From: an uncultured Geobacter sp.
GTDB taxonomy: Bacteria > Desulfobacterota > Desulfuromonadia > Geobacterales > CAIOGM01
Direction: 5' to 3'
NCBI GenBank assembly: GCA_903902855.1
Contig: CAIUWK010000072.1
Span: forward strand, 1-64,000
Length of the DNA: 64,000 nt
Part shown: piece after piece, positions 1 through 10,349 of the stretch
Position numbering within the stretch: position 1 is the first letter of the stretch
How the letters are laid out: each line of letters starts with the position of its first letter
The notes under the pieces: generated by a model
Told to the model about the DNA's origin: nothing
Databases searched by the model: none
The model's input: the letters and a program-made list of their open reading frames with translations, nothing else
Translations under genes and position numbers: made by a program

Positions 1-1622
<1,622 letters not shown>

Positions 1623-1650
1623 GAAGTCCCTGCGGCAACTGATACGGAAA

Positions 1651-1686
1651 ACAAAGGGGAGCGGGCGACAGTCCGCTCCCCTTTGT
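1651..1686 (+). terminator. Intrinsic terminator after groEL
   Basis: A perfect 14-bp inverted repeat (ACAAAGGGGAGCGG and its complement) with an 8-nt loop begins 28 bases after the groEL stop codon. The descending arm ends in a short T-rich run. Confidence 0.85.
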
Positions 1687-1732
1687 TGTATCGACGCTGA
1701 AAAAATAATCCCCTGCGGCGCAAAATGATGTA

Positions 1733-4420
1733 ATGTTAAAATTCATGCAAACGCTCCCCGGTTTCCTCTCATTGCCTCACCTGGGGCACCGCTCCCGCTT
1801 CATCAAACTCCTCCCCCTGGTGGTTCTCTGCCTGTCGCTGAGCATTACCCTCTTCGGGTGGCATACGGTCTCCACCACCAACAAGCTCAAGGCCCACCGT
1901 ATTTACACCGACCGGAGCGAGTATATTGTCGCCCAGGTCATCCGACGGTTGCACGATCACCAGCAACTGCTGCGGGGTGCGGTGGGACTGTTCAGCGTAA
2001 AGGGTGACGTTACTCGCAGCGACTGGCGTGACTACGTGGCGGCATTACAGTTAGATCAGCTTCATCCCGGCATCCAGGGGGTCGGCTATGCGGTTTGGCT
2101 GACTCCGGCGGAGTTGGAGGCCAACCTGGAGGCGACCCGGGGCGAAGGGTTTCCCAACTACAGCATCCGCCCTTCCGGGGAACGGTCGGACTATACCTCC
2201 ATCATCTACCTTGAACCGTTTACCTGGCGCAACCAGCGGGCCTTCGGCTATGACATGTACACGGAACCGCTCCGGCATGCCGCCATGGCCAAGGCCCGGG
2301 ACGAGGGGATAGCCACCCTCGCGGCTCCCACTACCCTGGTGCAGGAGACGGCGGTGGGGAAGCAGTACGGCATGCTGATGTACGTGCCGGTTTACCGTCG
2401 GGGGATGGTCGTGGACACCGTGGCCGACCGCCGGGCCGCCCTGAAGGGGTTTGTCTATAGCCCTCTTCGGATGAACGACTTCATCACCGGCACCCTGGGG
2501 AAAATTCCCGAAGATATCGCCTTTGAGATCCACTCGGGGGGCACGCCGCTCCCGGCAGCCAGGATGTTCAGCACTCTGGAGAGTGAGCGGATCACTCTCC
2601 CGGAGAGCTATCGCTCTCAGTTCACCAGCAGCAGAGCCGTCGAGCTCTTCGGCTGCAACTGGCTCTTTACCTTCAGGAGTCTCCCCTCCTTTGACGCGAC
2701 CCTTCATGAGGGGCGATCTCCGGCATTCTTCATCGGCGGCGGGCTCTTTGTCAGCCTGCTCCTCTCTCTGGTGACCTTCATGCTCCTCTCCACCAGTGAC
2801 AAGGCGTTGGGGCTGGCCCGGGAGATGACCGCCGAGATCCGCGAGAACGAACGGATCATTCAGACCAGCCGGGAGCACTTCCAGACCCTGGTTTCCACCT
2901 CCCCGGTGGGGGTCTTTGAGACCGACACCGATGGTGCCAGTATCATGGTCAATGAGCAGTGGCTCCGGATCACCGGCATGACCGCCGCCCAGGCAGCGGG
3001 AAAGGGGTGGGCCGACGCCCTGCACCCCGACGACCGGGACCGGGTTGTCTCGGAGTGGCAGGCCGCCATGGCGGAGCAGCGCCCTTTCCGGATAGAACAC
3101 CGGCAGCTGACCCCGGACGGCGCTGACTGTTGGGTCCTGGCCCAGGCGGCGGGGATGAAGGATGAAACAGGAACGGTGACCGGCTATATCGGCACCATTA
3201 CCGATATCACCGGGCTCAAGCGGACGGAACAGGAGCTGCAGGAGAGCAATCAACGGTTTTCCACCATCTTTCACCGGAGCCCGGTGGCCATTGCTCTCAG
3301 TCGCCTGGAGAGCGGAGAATTCACCGACGTGAACGAGACTTTTCTCCGGCTTTTCGGTTATGAGCGGCAAGAGGTCATAGGCAAAACTTCGCTGGAGTTG
3401 GGACTCTTGCCGGATCTGGGGGATAGACCCGCGTGGGTGAAGGAGCTGAAGGCCCGGGGGCAGGTGAGGCAGTTCGAGCAGAGCTTCTGCCGGAAAAATG
3501 GAGAGACAGGGCATCTCCTCGGCTCCCTGGAGCTGGTCACTCTGTCCGGGCAGCTCTATGCGCTGGCGATGCTTTCGGATATTACGTCAAGGAAGAACGC
3601 CGAACTCCTTCTGACCGGCATCAATGAGGAGCTGGAGTCTCTGGTGGGAGAAAGAACCGCCTCCCTCTCCGCGGTCAATGCCCAACTGCTGCGGGAGATA
3701 GACGAGCGGAAAAAGATCGAACAGGAGATGCTGGAGCATCAACGGCTCCTCCAGGCCATGTCCCTGGAGCTCTCCATGGCGGAAGAGCGGGAGCGAGACC
3801 GGATTGCCGGGGAGCTCCATGACCAGGTGGGGCAGCGTCTGATCCTGGCAAAGATGAAGCTGGATGCGCTGGGGAGCCGCCTGGCGGAGCACCCCCTGGA
3901 GCAGGATGCCGCGGAGGTTGTTTCTCTGGTTGAGCAGACCATCCAGGATACCAGATCGCTGACCTTTCAGATCCGACCGCCGCTTCTGGCCAGTGCCGGA
4001 CTGGAGGCGACGGTGCAGTGGCTGGGGGAGGAGCTGAAGGAGAACTATGGACTCCGGATGGCATTTTCCGGCGACGCCGTTACGCAACCGCTCCCCTACG
4101 AGATCTGCTCCACGCTCTTCCAGGCCGTGCGGGAGCTGCTGCTGAACGTCGCGCGCCACGCCGGAACCGATGAGGTCAGAGTGCGGATGAAACGGGATGC
4201 CGCCGCGCTGCGGATCAGCATTGATGATGACGGCAGGGGATTCGATCCCCTGGAAGTGCGGTTACGAAAAACCAGGAACGGCGGTTTCGGTCTGTTCAAC
4301 ATCCAGCAGCGGATTGAATATCTGGGTGGCGTGCTGGTGATCGACTCCAAACCGGGCAGCGGGACCAGGGCCACCATCACGGTCCCTGTTGATGAAGAAG
4401 CAGAAAAGAAAAGGAGATGA
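1733..4420 (+). CDS. CHASE-PAS-PAS sensor histidine kinase (NarX-like core)
   Basis: This membrane-bound sensor kinase of 895 residues should phosphorylate the regulator encoded next. A hydrophobic segment at about 24-42 and another at about 331-353 bracket a periplasmic CHASE-type domain. Two PAS domains follow (starting near 379 and 509), then a short coiled-coil stretch and a HisKA_3 dimerisation domain whose phospho-acceptor is His696 in ERDRIAGELHDQVGQR. The HATPase domain carries DDDGRGFD and GGFGLFNIQQR. HisKA_3 kinases normally pair with LuxR/NarL-type regulators, as here. The next start codon lies 2 bases after this stop. The ligand is unknown. Start at ATG 1733; a second in-frame ATG is four codons later. 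Confidence 0.93.
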   Translation: MLKFMQTLPGFLSLPHLGHRSRFIKLLPLVVLCLSLSITLFGWHTVSTTNKLKAHRIYTDRSEYIVAQVIRRLHDHQQLLRGAVGLFSVKGDVTRSDWRDYVAALQLDQLHPGIQGVGYAVWLTPAELEANLEATRGEGFPNYSIRPSGERSDYTSIIYLEPFTWRNQRAFGYDMYTEPLRHAAMAKARDEGIATLAAPTTLVQETAVGKQYGMLMYVPVYRRGMVVDTVADRRAALKGFVYSPLRMNDFITGTLGKIPEDIAFEIHSGGTPLPAARMFSTLESERITLPESYRSQFTSSRAVELFGCNWLFTFRSLPSFDATLHEGRSPAFFIGGGLFVSLLLSLVTFMLLSTSDKALGLAREMTAEIRENERIIQTSREHFQTLVSTSPVGVFETDTDGASIMVNEQWLRITGMTAAQAAGKGWADALHPDDRDRVVSEWQAAMAEQRPFRIEHRQLTPDGADCWVLAQAAGMKDETGTVTGYIGTITDITGLKRTEQELQESNQRFSTIFHRSPVAIALSRLESGEFTDVNETFLRLFGYERQEVIGKTSLELGLLPDLGDRPAWVKELKARGQVRQFEQSFCRKNGETGHLLGSLELVTLSGQLYALAMLSDITSRKNAELLLTGINEELESLVGERTASLSAVNAQLLREIDERKKIEQEMLEHQRLLQAMSLELSMAEERERDRIAGELHDQVGQRLILAKMKLDALGSRLAEHPLEQDAAEVVSLVEQTIQDTRSLTFQIRPPLLASAGLEATVQWLGEELKENYGLRMAFSGDAVTQPLPYEICSTLFQAVRELLLNVARHAGTDEVRVRMKRDAAALRISIDDDGRGFDPLEVRLRKTRNGGFGLFNIQQRIEYLGGVLVIDSKPGSGTRATITVPVDEEAEKKRR

Positions 4421-4422
4421 TG

Positions 4423-5070
4423 ATGCTCAACGTACTCCTGGCCGATGACCACAAGATTGTTCGCCAAGGGCTCCGGGCGCTCCTGGAACAGGAACCGGAC
4501 ATGACCGTGGTGGCGGAGGCCGGAACCGGGAGGGAGACGGTGGCGCTTGCCCGGAGCCATTGTCCCCATGTGGTGGTCATGGATATCTCCATGCCCGATA
4601 TGAACGGCATCGACGCCACGCGGGTCATCACGACGGAGTTGAGCGGGGTGCGGGTGCTGGCCTTTTCCATGGAGTCCGACCGGCGCTTCATCGTGGAGGT
4701 ACTGAAGGCAGGCGCCAGCGGTTACGTACTCAAGGATTCCGCCTTCGCCGAACTTGCCACGGCAATCCGCAGGGTGGCCGCCAACGAAACCTATCTGGGG
4801 CCGCGGATTTCCGACATCATCATCAGGGAATACCTGCAGCGGGTTCCCGGCGACACAGTGCTGACCAGCTCCCTGCTGACCCCCCGGGAGCGGGAGATCC
4901 TGCAGCTGATCGCCGCAGGGAAGAACGCCAAGGAGATCGCCTCCGCCTTGGAGATCAGCATCAAGACCGTGGAAAACCAGCGGCACACCGTCATGACTAA
5001 GCTCGATCTGTTCAGTATCGCGGAACTGACCAAATACGCCATCCGTGAAGGGCTGACCACGCTCACGTAG
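4423..5070 (+). CDS. NarL/LuxR-family response regulator
   Basis: This DNA-binding response regulator of about 215 residues is the evident partner of the preceding kinase. The receiver domain has the acidic pair D8/D9, the phospho-acceptor Asp54 (VVVMDISMP) and the conserved Lys in GYVLKDS. The C-terminal LuxR-type helix-turn-helix reads LTPREREILQLIAAGKNAKEI, followed by the KTVENQ recognition region. Three ATGs occur in a row (4417, 4420, 4423). The AAGGAG at 4411-4416 abuts the first, so the third has the best spacing and is chosen here. Targets are unknown. Confidence 0.93.
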   Translation: MLNVLLADDHKIVRQGLRALLEQEPDMTVVAEAGTGRETVALARSHCPHVVVMDISMPDMNGIDATRVITTELSGVRVLAFSMESDRRFIVEVLKAGASGYVLKDSAFAELATAIRRVAANETYLGPRISDIIIREYLQRVPGDTVLTSSLLTPREREILQLIAAGKNAKEIASALEISIKTVENQRHTVMTKLDLFSIAELTKYAIREGLTTLT

Positions 5071-5089
5071 CACCGTTGCTCCGCTTTAT

Positions 5090-5108
5090 GGGAGTTATCG
5101 TAACTCCC
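5090..5108 (+). terminator. Short perfect hairpin after the response regulator
   Basis: GGGAGTTA and TAACTCCC flank a TCG loop 20 bases after the regulator gene. No T-run follows, so it could be a weak terminator or an operator. Confidence 0.4.
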
Positions 5109-5197
5109 CAGCGCAATTCCCCTATAGCATTTATCCTTTTCATGAATCATAGTTCCCCCCGTCGTAACAAGAATCTTGACCCGACGAGGTTGAAGCG

Positions 5198-5491
5198 ATG
5201 ATGCCGTCAATGCCGGAACCAGAACAAGAGCAGCAGCTCCCCTTGACCGATGAAGAAGGTTATATCGCCTTCTGTTTCACCAAGGGGGTGGGAGACGGCT
5301 ATTCCGAATGCCTGATGAACAGGCCGGAGTGCGTCCACGCCAGACTTTTCGGCTATACGACATTGTGCCGGCATTCCTGTCACCGTGAATTAAGAAATCC
5401 ACGTAACGATTCACCTTATTACCCGAGTAGTTCCGAATCCACGACGGATGCCCTGAATCGTTCAGATCAATCAGCCATTGGAGTGCGGTAG
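5198..5491 (+). CDS. Small Cys-containing hypothetical protein
   Basis: An open frame of 97 residues starts at tandem ATGs (5198/5201) with GAGG about 10 bases upstream. The first two-thirds look protein-like: an acidic, Gln-rich N-terminus, then five cysteines in a stretch containing [18 protein letters not shown] and [10 protein letters not shown]. That could be a small metal-binding fold. The last 30 residues are low complexity and may not be conserved. It lies between a two-component pair and a chemoreceptor gene. I do not recognise a family. It may be real but short; the reading is uncertain. Confidence 0.4.
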   Translation: MMPSMPEPEQEQQLPLTDEEGYIAFCFTKGVGDGYSECLMNRPECVHARLFGYTTLCRHSCHRELRNPRNDSPYYPSSSESTTDALNRSDQSAIGVR

Positions 5492-5529
5492 CTCCGAGGC
5501 GACACCAACGGCAGGAAGAGGAGTCAGAC

Positions 5530-8500
5530 ATGAAATGGTACTACAATCTGAAACTTGGGACTAAACTGATCAGCGGTTTCACCCTGGTGGCGATCATCGC
5601 CGGGCTCATCGGCTGGGTCGGGGTCCTGAACATCCACAAGATCGACGACGAGGATACCAAACTTTACGAGAAGATCACGGTCCCCCTTGCCGACCTCCAG
5701 AATATGACCTGCTCCTATCTGATGATCCGGGTAGCCGTGCGGGATATGGTCCTGGAGACAGATGCCGCAAAAAACAAGATCTTTACCGCCAAGATTCACG
5801 AAAACGTGACTGCAATAGAAAAAGATGCCGTCGACCTGGAGAAGACGATCCTCACCCAGGAGGGGCGCAAGCTTTTCGCAGACTTCACCGATGCCTGGAA
5901 CAAATATAAAGCCGTCCTGGACAAGACGATCCAGTTGGGCGAACAGGACAAGGATGCCGAGGTCAAGGCTCTGATGAAGGGAGATCTGACCACCTACGGC
6001 ATAGCCGCCTATGACGCCCTGGACAAGCTGGTGGACGCCAAGGTTAAGCAGGGGAAACTCACCTCAACCAACAACAACCTCCTGGCCGTGAGTTCCAGTC
6101 GCGTCACCATTACCCTGGCCGTCATCGGCGTTCTCCTGGCCCTGGGGCTGGGGATCTTCATCACCCGCATCGTCCAGACTCAACTGGGGGGCGATCCGCT
6201 GGAAGTCGTTGCCATCACCCGGAAGGTGGCGGTGGGTGACCTGGGAATGGAGATCGACACGAAAGGGAAGCGGGAAGACAGCCTCATCGTGGCCATGAAT
6301 ACCATGGTGGAGACCATCAAGGCGTTGGTGGCCGACGCAGGAATGCTTACCCGGTCGGCGGTGGCCGGCAAGCTGGCCACCCGGGCCGACGAGAGCCGGC
6401 ACAAGGGGGAATACCGGAATATCGTTGTCGGTTTCAACGAGACCCTGGATGCGGTCATCGGTCCGTTGAACATGGCCGCCGAGTACGTGGACCGGATCTC
6501 CAAGGGGGACATCCCTCCCAAGATCACCGACAACTATCAGGGGGATTTCAACGAGATCAAGCTTAACCTGAACAACTGCATCGACAACGTCAACGCCTTG
6601 GTGGCCGACGCCAACCAGCTTTCCCTGGCCGCCGTGGCCGGGAAACTGGCCAACCGGGCCGACGCCACCAAGCACCAGGGAGATTTCCGGAAGATCATGG
6701 CCGGGGTGAACAATACCCTGGACGCGGTCATCGGCCCTCTCAATGTGGCGGCGGAGTATGTGGATCGGATCTCCAAGGGGGACATCCCTCCCAAGATCAC
6801 CGAAACGTACAACGGCGACTTCAACGAGATCAAGCTCAACCTTAACAACTGCATCGACAATATCAACGCCCTGGTGGTGGACGCCAACCAACTCTCCCTG
6901 GCCGCGGTGGCGGGGAAACTGGCCAACCGGGCCGACGCCACCAAGTACCAGGGTGATTTCCGGAAGATCATGGTCGGGGTCAACGATACCCTGGACGCGG
7001 TCATCGGCCCCCTGAACATGGCCGCCGAGTATATGGACCGGATTTCCAAGGGGGACATGCCTCCCAAAATAACCGACAATTACAACGGCGACTTCAATGA
7101 GATCAAGCTCAACCTGAACAACTGCATCGACAACATCAACCTCCTCATCACCGATGCCGACTCCCTGGCGCAGACCGCCGTGCAGGGGAAACTGGCCAAC
7201 CGGGCCGACGCCTCCCGGCACCAGGGGGATTTCCGGAAGATCGTGGTGGGATTCAACGACACCCTGGACGCCGTCATCGGCCCCCTCAATGTGGCGGCCG
7301 AGTATATGGACCGGATCTCCAAGGGGGACATGCCCCCCAAAATCACCGACAATTACCACGGTGACTTCAACGAGATCAAAATCAACCTGAATAACTGCAT
7401 CGATAACATTAATGCCCTTGTGGTCGACGCCGGCCACCTCTCCCAGGCTGCCATGGCCGGGAAGCTGGCCAACCGCGCCGACGCCACTAAGCACCAGGGG
7501 GATTTCCGGAAGATCATGGTCGGAGTGAACGACACCCTGGACGCCGTCATCACCCCCCTGAACATGGCCGCCGAGCATGTGGACCGGATCGCCAGGGGGG
7601 ACATCCCCCCCAGGATCACCGGCAGCTACCAGGGTGACTTCAACAGCATCAAAAACAACCTCAACACCTGCATTGACTCCATCAATCTCCTGGTCACCGA
7701 CGCCGACTCCCTGGCCAAGACCGCCGTGGAGGGAAAGCTGGCCAACCGGGCCGACGCCTCCCGACACCAGGGGGATTTCCGGAAGATCATGGCCGGGGTG
7801 AACGACACCCTGGACGCCGTCATCACCCCCCTGAACATGGCCGCCGAGCATATGGATCGGATCGCCAAGGGGGATATCCCCCCCAGGATCACCGCCACCT
7901 ACCAGGGTGACTTCAACAGCATCAAAAACAATCTCAACACCTGCATTGACTCCATTAATCTCCTGGTCATCGATGCCGCCTCTCTGGCCAAGACCGCCGT
8001 GGAGGGGAAACTGGCCAACCGGGCCGACACCTCCCGACACCAGGGGGATTTCCGGAAGATCATGGTCGGGGTGAACGACACCCTGGACGCCGTCATCACC
8101 CCCCTGAACATGTCCGCCGACTACGTGGCCCGGATCTCCAAAGGGGATATGCCCTCTCTCATCACCGCCATCTACCATGGTGACTTCAACGAGATCAAGA
8201 ACAACCTGAACGTCCTCATCGAGGCACTGCACCGGATCGCCGCCGGCGCCCGTGAGGTGGCTCAGGGGAACCTGATGGTGGAGCTAAAGGAGCGTTCCGA
8301 AAATGACGAGTTGATGAAGGCTCTCATCACCATGGTTAAGCAGCTCACCGCCGTGGTGAGCGAGGTCAAGTCCGCCGCCGACAACGTGGCAGCCGGTTCC
8401 CTGGAGATGAGCTCCGGAGCCGAGAACCTCTCCCAGGGGGCGTCGGAACAGGCCGCCGCCGCCGAACAGGCCTCCTCCTCCATCGAGGAGATGACTGCCA

Positions 8501-9246
8501 ACATCCGGCAGAACGCCGACAACGCCCAGCAGACCGAGAAGATCGCCGTCAAGTCCGCCGACGACGCCAAGGAAGGGGGCAAGGCGGTGACCGAGACCGT
8601 GGCCGCCATGCGGGAGATCGCGGGAAAGATCACCATCATCGAAGAGATCGCCCGGCAGACCAACATGCTGGCCCTCAACGCCGCCATCGAGGCGGCCCGG
8701 GCCGGTGAGCACGGCAAGGGGTTTGCCGTGGTTGCCTCGGAGGTGCGTAAGCTGGCCGAACGGAGCCAGCAGGCGGCCCGGGAGATCTCCGAACTCTCCG
8801 CCTCCAGTGTCGACGTGGCGGAACGGGCCGGAACGATGCTGGCCCGCATCGTCCCGGATATCCAGAAGACCGCGGAACTGGTGCAGGAGATCAATGCCGC
8901 CAGCAAGGAACAGGATTCCGGGGCCGGACAGATCAACAAGGCGATCCAGCAACTGGACCAGGTGATCCAGCAGAACGCCTCCGCCGCCGAGGAGATGGCC
9001 TCCACCGCCGAGGAGCTCTCCTCCCAGGCGGAGCAGCTCCAGGGGGCCGTAGCCTTCTTCAAGATCAACGACACCGGAGGAAACTCCAAACGGATCATGG
9101 CCCGCCCCACCCGGACCCTCCCCACGGCGCCGGTCAAAAAGAGCCTGGGTTATGCTCGGCCCAAGGTAACGGCCAAGGCCACCGGTGGTCACGACCTGGT
9201 TCTGAACCTCCACGACGATCTGGACAGCCAGTTCGAGACGTTTTAA
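5530..9246 (+). CDS. Methyl-accepting chemotaxis protein with seven tandem HAMP-like repeats
   Basis: This is a transmembrane chemoreceptor of 1238 residues, more than twice the usual length. The order is TM1 (about 10-32), a four-helix-bundle periplasmic domain, TM2 (about 192-211), a HAMP-like segment, seven repeats of exactly 91 residues (about 265-901) and a MCP signalling domain (about 937-1177). The hairpin tip is [20 protein letters not shown]. Each repeat contains [29 protein letters not shown] and GDFNEIK-type blocks that resemble concatenated HAMP domains. The last five residues, QFETF, resemble the CheR/CheB-docking pentapeptide (NWETF in E. coli Tar/Tsr). cheW and a cheY-like gene follow, so the local unit is receptor, coupling protein and regulator. 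The repeat DNA is so similar that copy number could change by recombination. Confidence 0.95.
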   Translation: MKWYYNLKLGTKLISGFTLVAIIAGLIGWVGVLNIHKIDDEDTKLYEKITVPLADLQNMTCSYLMIRVAVRDMVLETDAAKNKIFTAKIHENVTAIEKDAVDLEKTILTQEGRKLFADFTDAWNKYKAVLDKTIQLGEQDKDAEVKALMKGDLTTYGIAAYDALDKLVDAKVKQGKLTSTNNNLLAVSSSRVTITLAVIGVLLALGLGIFITRIVQTQLGGDPLEVVAITRKVAVGDLGMEIDTKGKREDSLIVAMNTMVETIKALVADAGMLTRSAVAGKLATRADESRHKGEYRNIVVGFNETLDAVIGPLNMAAEYVDRISKGDIPPKITDNYQGDFNEIKLNLNNCIDNVNALVADANQLSLAAVAGKLANRADATKHQGDFRKIMAGVNNTLDAVIGPLNVAAEYVDRISKGDIPPKITETYNGDFNEIKLNLNNCIDNINALVVDANQLSLAAVAGKLANRADATKYQGDFRKIMVGVNDTLDAVIGPLNMAAEYMDRISKGDMPPKITDNYNGDFNEIKLNLNNCIDNINLLITDADSLAQTAVQGKLANRADASRHQGDFRKIVVGFNDTLDAVIGPLNVAAEYMDRISKGDMPPKITDNYHGDFNEIKINLNNCIDNINALVVDAGHLSQAAMAGKLANRADATKHQGDFRKIMVGVNDTLDAVITPLNMAAEHVDRIARGDIPPRITGSYQGDFNSIKNNLNTCIDSINLLVTDADSLAKTAVEGKLANRADASRHQGDFRKIMAGVNDTLDAVITPLNMAAEHMDRIAKGDIPPRITATYQGDFNSIKNNLNTCIDSINLLVIDAASLAKTAVEGKLANRADTSRHQGDFRKIMVGVNDTLDAVITPLNMSADYVARISKGDMPSLITAIYHGDFNEIKNNLNVLIEALHRIAAGAREVAQGNLMVELKERSENDELMKALITMVKQLTAVVSEVKSAADNVAAGSLEMSSGAENLSQGASEQAAAAEQASSSIEEMTANIRQNADNAQQTEKIAVKSADDAKEGGKAVTETVAAMREIAGKITIIEEIARQTNMLALNAAIEAARAGEHGKGFAVVASEVRKLAERSQQAAREISELSASSVDVAERAGTMLARIVPDIQKTAELVQEINAASKEQDSGAGQINKAIQQLDQVIQQNASAAEEMASTAEELSSQAEQLQGAVAFFKINDTGGNSKRIMARPTRTLPTAPVKKSLGYARPKVTAKATGGHDLVLNLHDDLDSQFETF
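6322..8232 (+). repeat. Seven tandem 273-bp coding repeats
   Basis: Units start every 273 bases; for example, the GKLA(T/N)RAD codons begin at 6367, 6640, 6913, 7186, 7459, 7732 and 8005. The first unit is the most divergent, and units 5-7 share an ITPLNM variant, which suggests stepwise duplication. Confidence 0.95.
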
Positions 9247-9252
9247 AGACCG

Positions 9253-9400
9253 GGACTGAAAGGCCGGGACCGGGGACTGGGGACCGGTAACGGCCTTTCA
9301 GTCACCGGTCCCCAGTCCCTAGTCACCAGTCCCCAGTCACCAGTCCCCAGTCCCCGATTATAGAAGTCCCCGGTCCCCAGTCCCCAGTCCCCGACTTTAG
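9253..9400. repeat. CCAGTCCCC/GGGGACTGG repeat cluster with nested inverted repeats
   Basis: The 164-bp gap before cheW is almost filled by variants of CCCCAGTC and its complement. GGGGACTGGGGACCGGT near 9272-9288 pairs with ACCGGTCCCCAGTCCC near 9303-9319. ACTGAAAGGCC at 9255-9265 also pairs with GGCCTTTCAGT at 9292-9302. A transcript could fold into a strong hairpin between the receptor gene and cheW. Confidence 0.8.
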
Positions 9401-9410
9401 AGGAGTTAGT

Positions 9411-9902
9411 ATGAGCATCGGTAGCATCACTGAAACCACCCAGTACCTCTCTTTCAAGCTGGGAGAAGAGATCTTCGCCGTTGACGTGGCCCAGGTCCGG
9501 GAGATCCTGGATGTCATCGCCATTACCAAGGTCCCCCAGACCCCCGATTTTATGAAGGGAGTGATCAACCTGCGGGGGAGCGTGGTGCCGGTCATGGATA
9601 TGCGGCTAAAATTCGGGATGCCCCCCACGGAGCGGACCGTGAACACCTGCATCATCGTCATGGAGGTAATCCAGGATGGGGAGACCATGGTTCTCGGCTC
9701 CCTGGCGGATTCGGTGCAGGAGGTCCTGGATCTGGAGCCGGATCAGATCGAGCCGGCCCCGCGCATCGGCACTCGTCTGCGCAGCGACTTCATCAAGGGG
9801 ATGGGGAAGCAAAATGAGCGATTCATCATCATCCTGGATATCGACCGGATCTTCAGCGCCGACGAACTGATCGTCATTGCCGAGGGATGTCGGACGGAGT
9901 GA
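9411..9902 (+). CDS. cheW: Chemotaxis coupling protein CheW
   Basis: This cytosolic adaptor of 163 residues links chemoreceptors to the CheA kinase. The sequence has the usual CheW core: QYLSFKLGEEIFAVDVAQVREIL, a PDFMKGVINLRG loop and VVPVMDMRLKFG. The C-terminal strand region ends in KGMGKQNERFIIILDIDRIF. The length is normal for the family. It lies 164 bp after the long chemoreceptor gene, its likely client. No cheA, cheR or cheB is in the window, so the rest of the pathway must be elsewhere. The ATG at 9411 has GAGGAG about 9 bases upstream. Confidence 0.96.
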   Translation: MSIGSITETTQYLSFKLGEEIFAVDVAQVREILDVIAITKVPQTPDFMKGVINLRGSVVPVMDMRLKFGMPPTERTVNTCIIVMEVIQDGETMVLGSLADSVQEVLDLEPDQIEPAPRIGTRLRSDFIKGMGKQNERFIIILDIDRIFSADELIVIAEGCRTE

Positions 9903-9981
9903 GAGGCTGATTGAACCACTGCAGCGCCGGAAATATCCCCGGCTGAAGAAGGTGACGGTTTCGTTACAGGAAGGAGAATAA

Positions 9982-10347
9982 ATGGCTAAAACTATCTTGA
10001 CCGTGGACGATTCCCGATCAGTCCGCCAAATGGTAGGTTATACCCTGCGGGAAGAGGGTTTCGACGTCCTGGAGGCGGCCGACGGCATGGAGGCGCTGGA
10101 GTTGCTGGAGCACCGGCAGGTTGACTTGATCCTCACCGATCTGAATATGCCGGTTATGGACGGTATCTCCATGATCAGGGGGGCCCGGTCGCTGTCCGGT
10201 TGCCGCTTCATCCCCATTATCATGTTGACCACCGAATCGGAGGTTGCCAAAAAGCAGGAAGGGAAGGCTGCCGGCGCCACGGGGTGGATCGTGAAGCCGT
10301 TTCAGCCGGAACAGCTTATCGGCGTGGTAAAAAAGCTTCTCGGATAG
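9982..10347 (+). CDS. CheY-like single-domain response regulator
   Basis: This stand-alone receiver domain of 121 residues has all phosphorylation-site residues: D9/D10 (LTVDDSR), phospho-acceptor Asp53 (LILTDLNMP), the Thr in IMLTTES and the Lys in WIVKPFQPEQL. GGMEAL-type spacing (here DGMEAL) is also typical of CheY relatives. It sits 79 bp after cheW and just before a histidine kinase gene, so either chemotaxis CheA or that kinase could phosphorylate it. GGAGAATAA lies directly before the start. Confidence 0.93.
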   Translation: MAKTILTVDDSRSVRQMVGYTLREEGFDVLEAADGMEALELLEHRQVDLILTDLNMPVMDGISMIRGARSLSGCRFIPIIMLTTESEVAKKQEGKAAGATGWIVKPFQPEQLIGVVKKLLG

Positions 10348-10349
10348 TC

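Noticed and set aside
2051..3514. Minus-strand frame of 487 codons opposite the first sensor kinase
   Set aside because: The kinase domains on the plus strand explain the DNA, and no ribosome site or family supports the antisense frame.
6064..8232. Long open frame of 722 codons on the minus strand within the chemoreceptor
   Set aside because: It mirrors the 273-bp repeats of the chemoreceptor gene; its product is a repetitive Gly/Val/Asp-rich sequence with no known fold.
6322..8232. CRISPR or satellite array
   Set aside because: The repeats are one continuous reading frame of a receptor and are 273 bp long.
10200..10349. Longer start for the second sensor kinase
   Set aside because: It would overlap most of the 3' part of the CheY-like gene in another frame; ATG 10350 directly precedes a normal membrane-anchor start.
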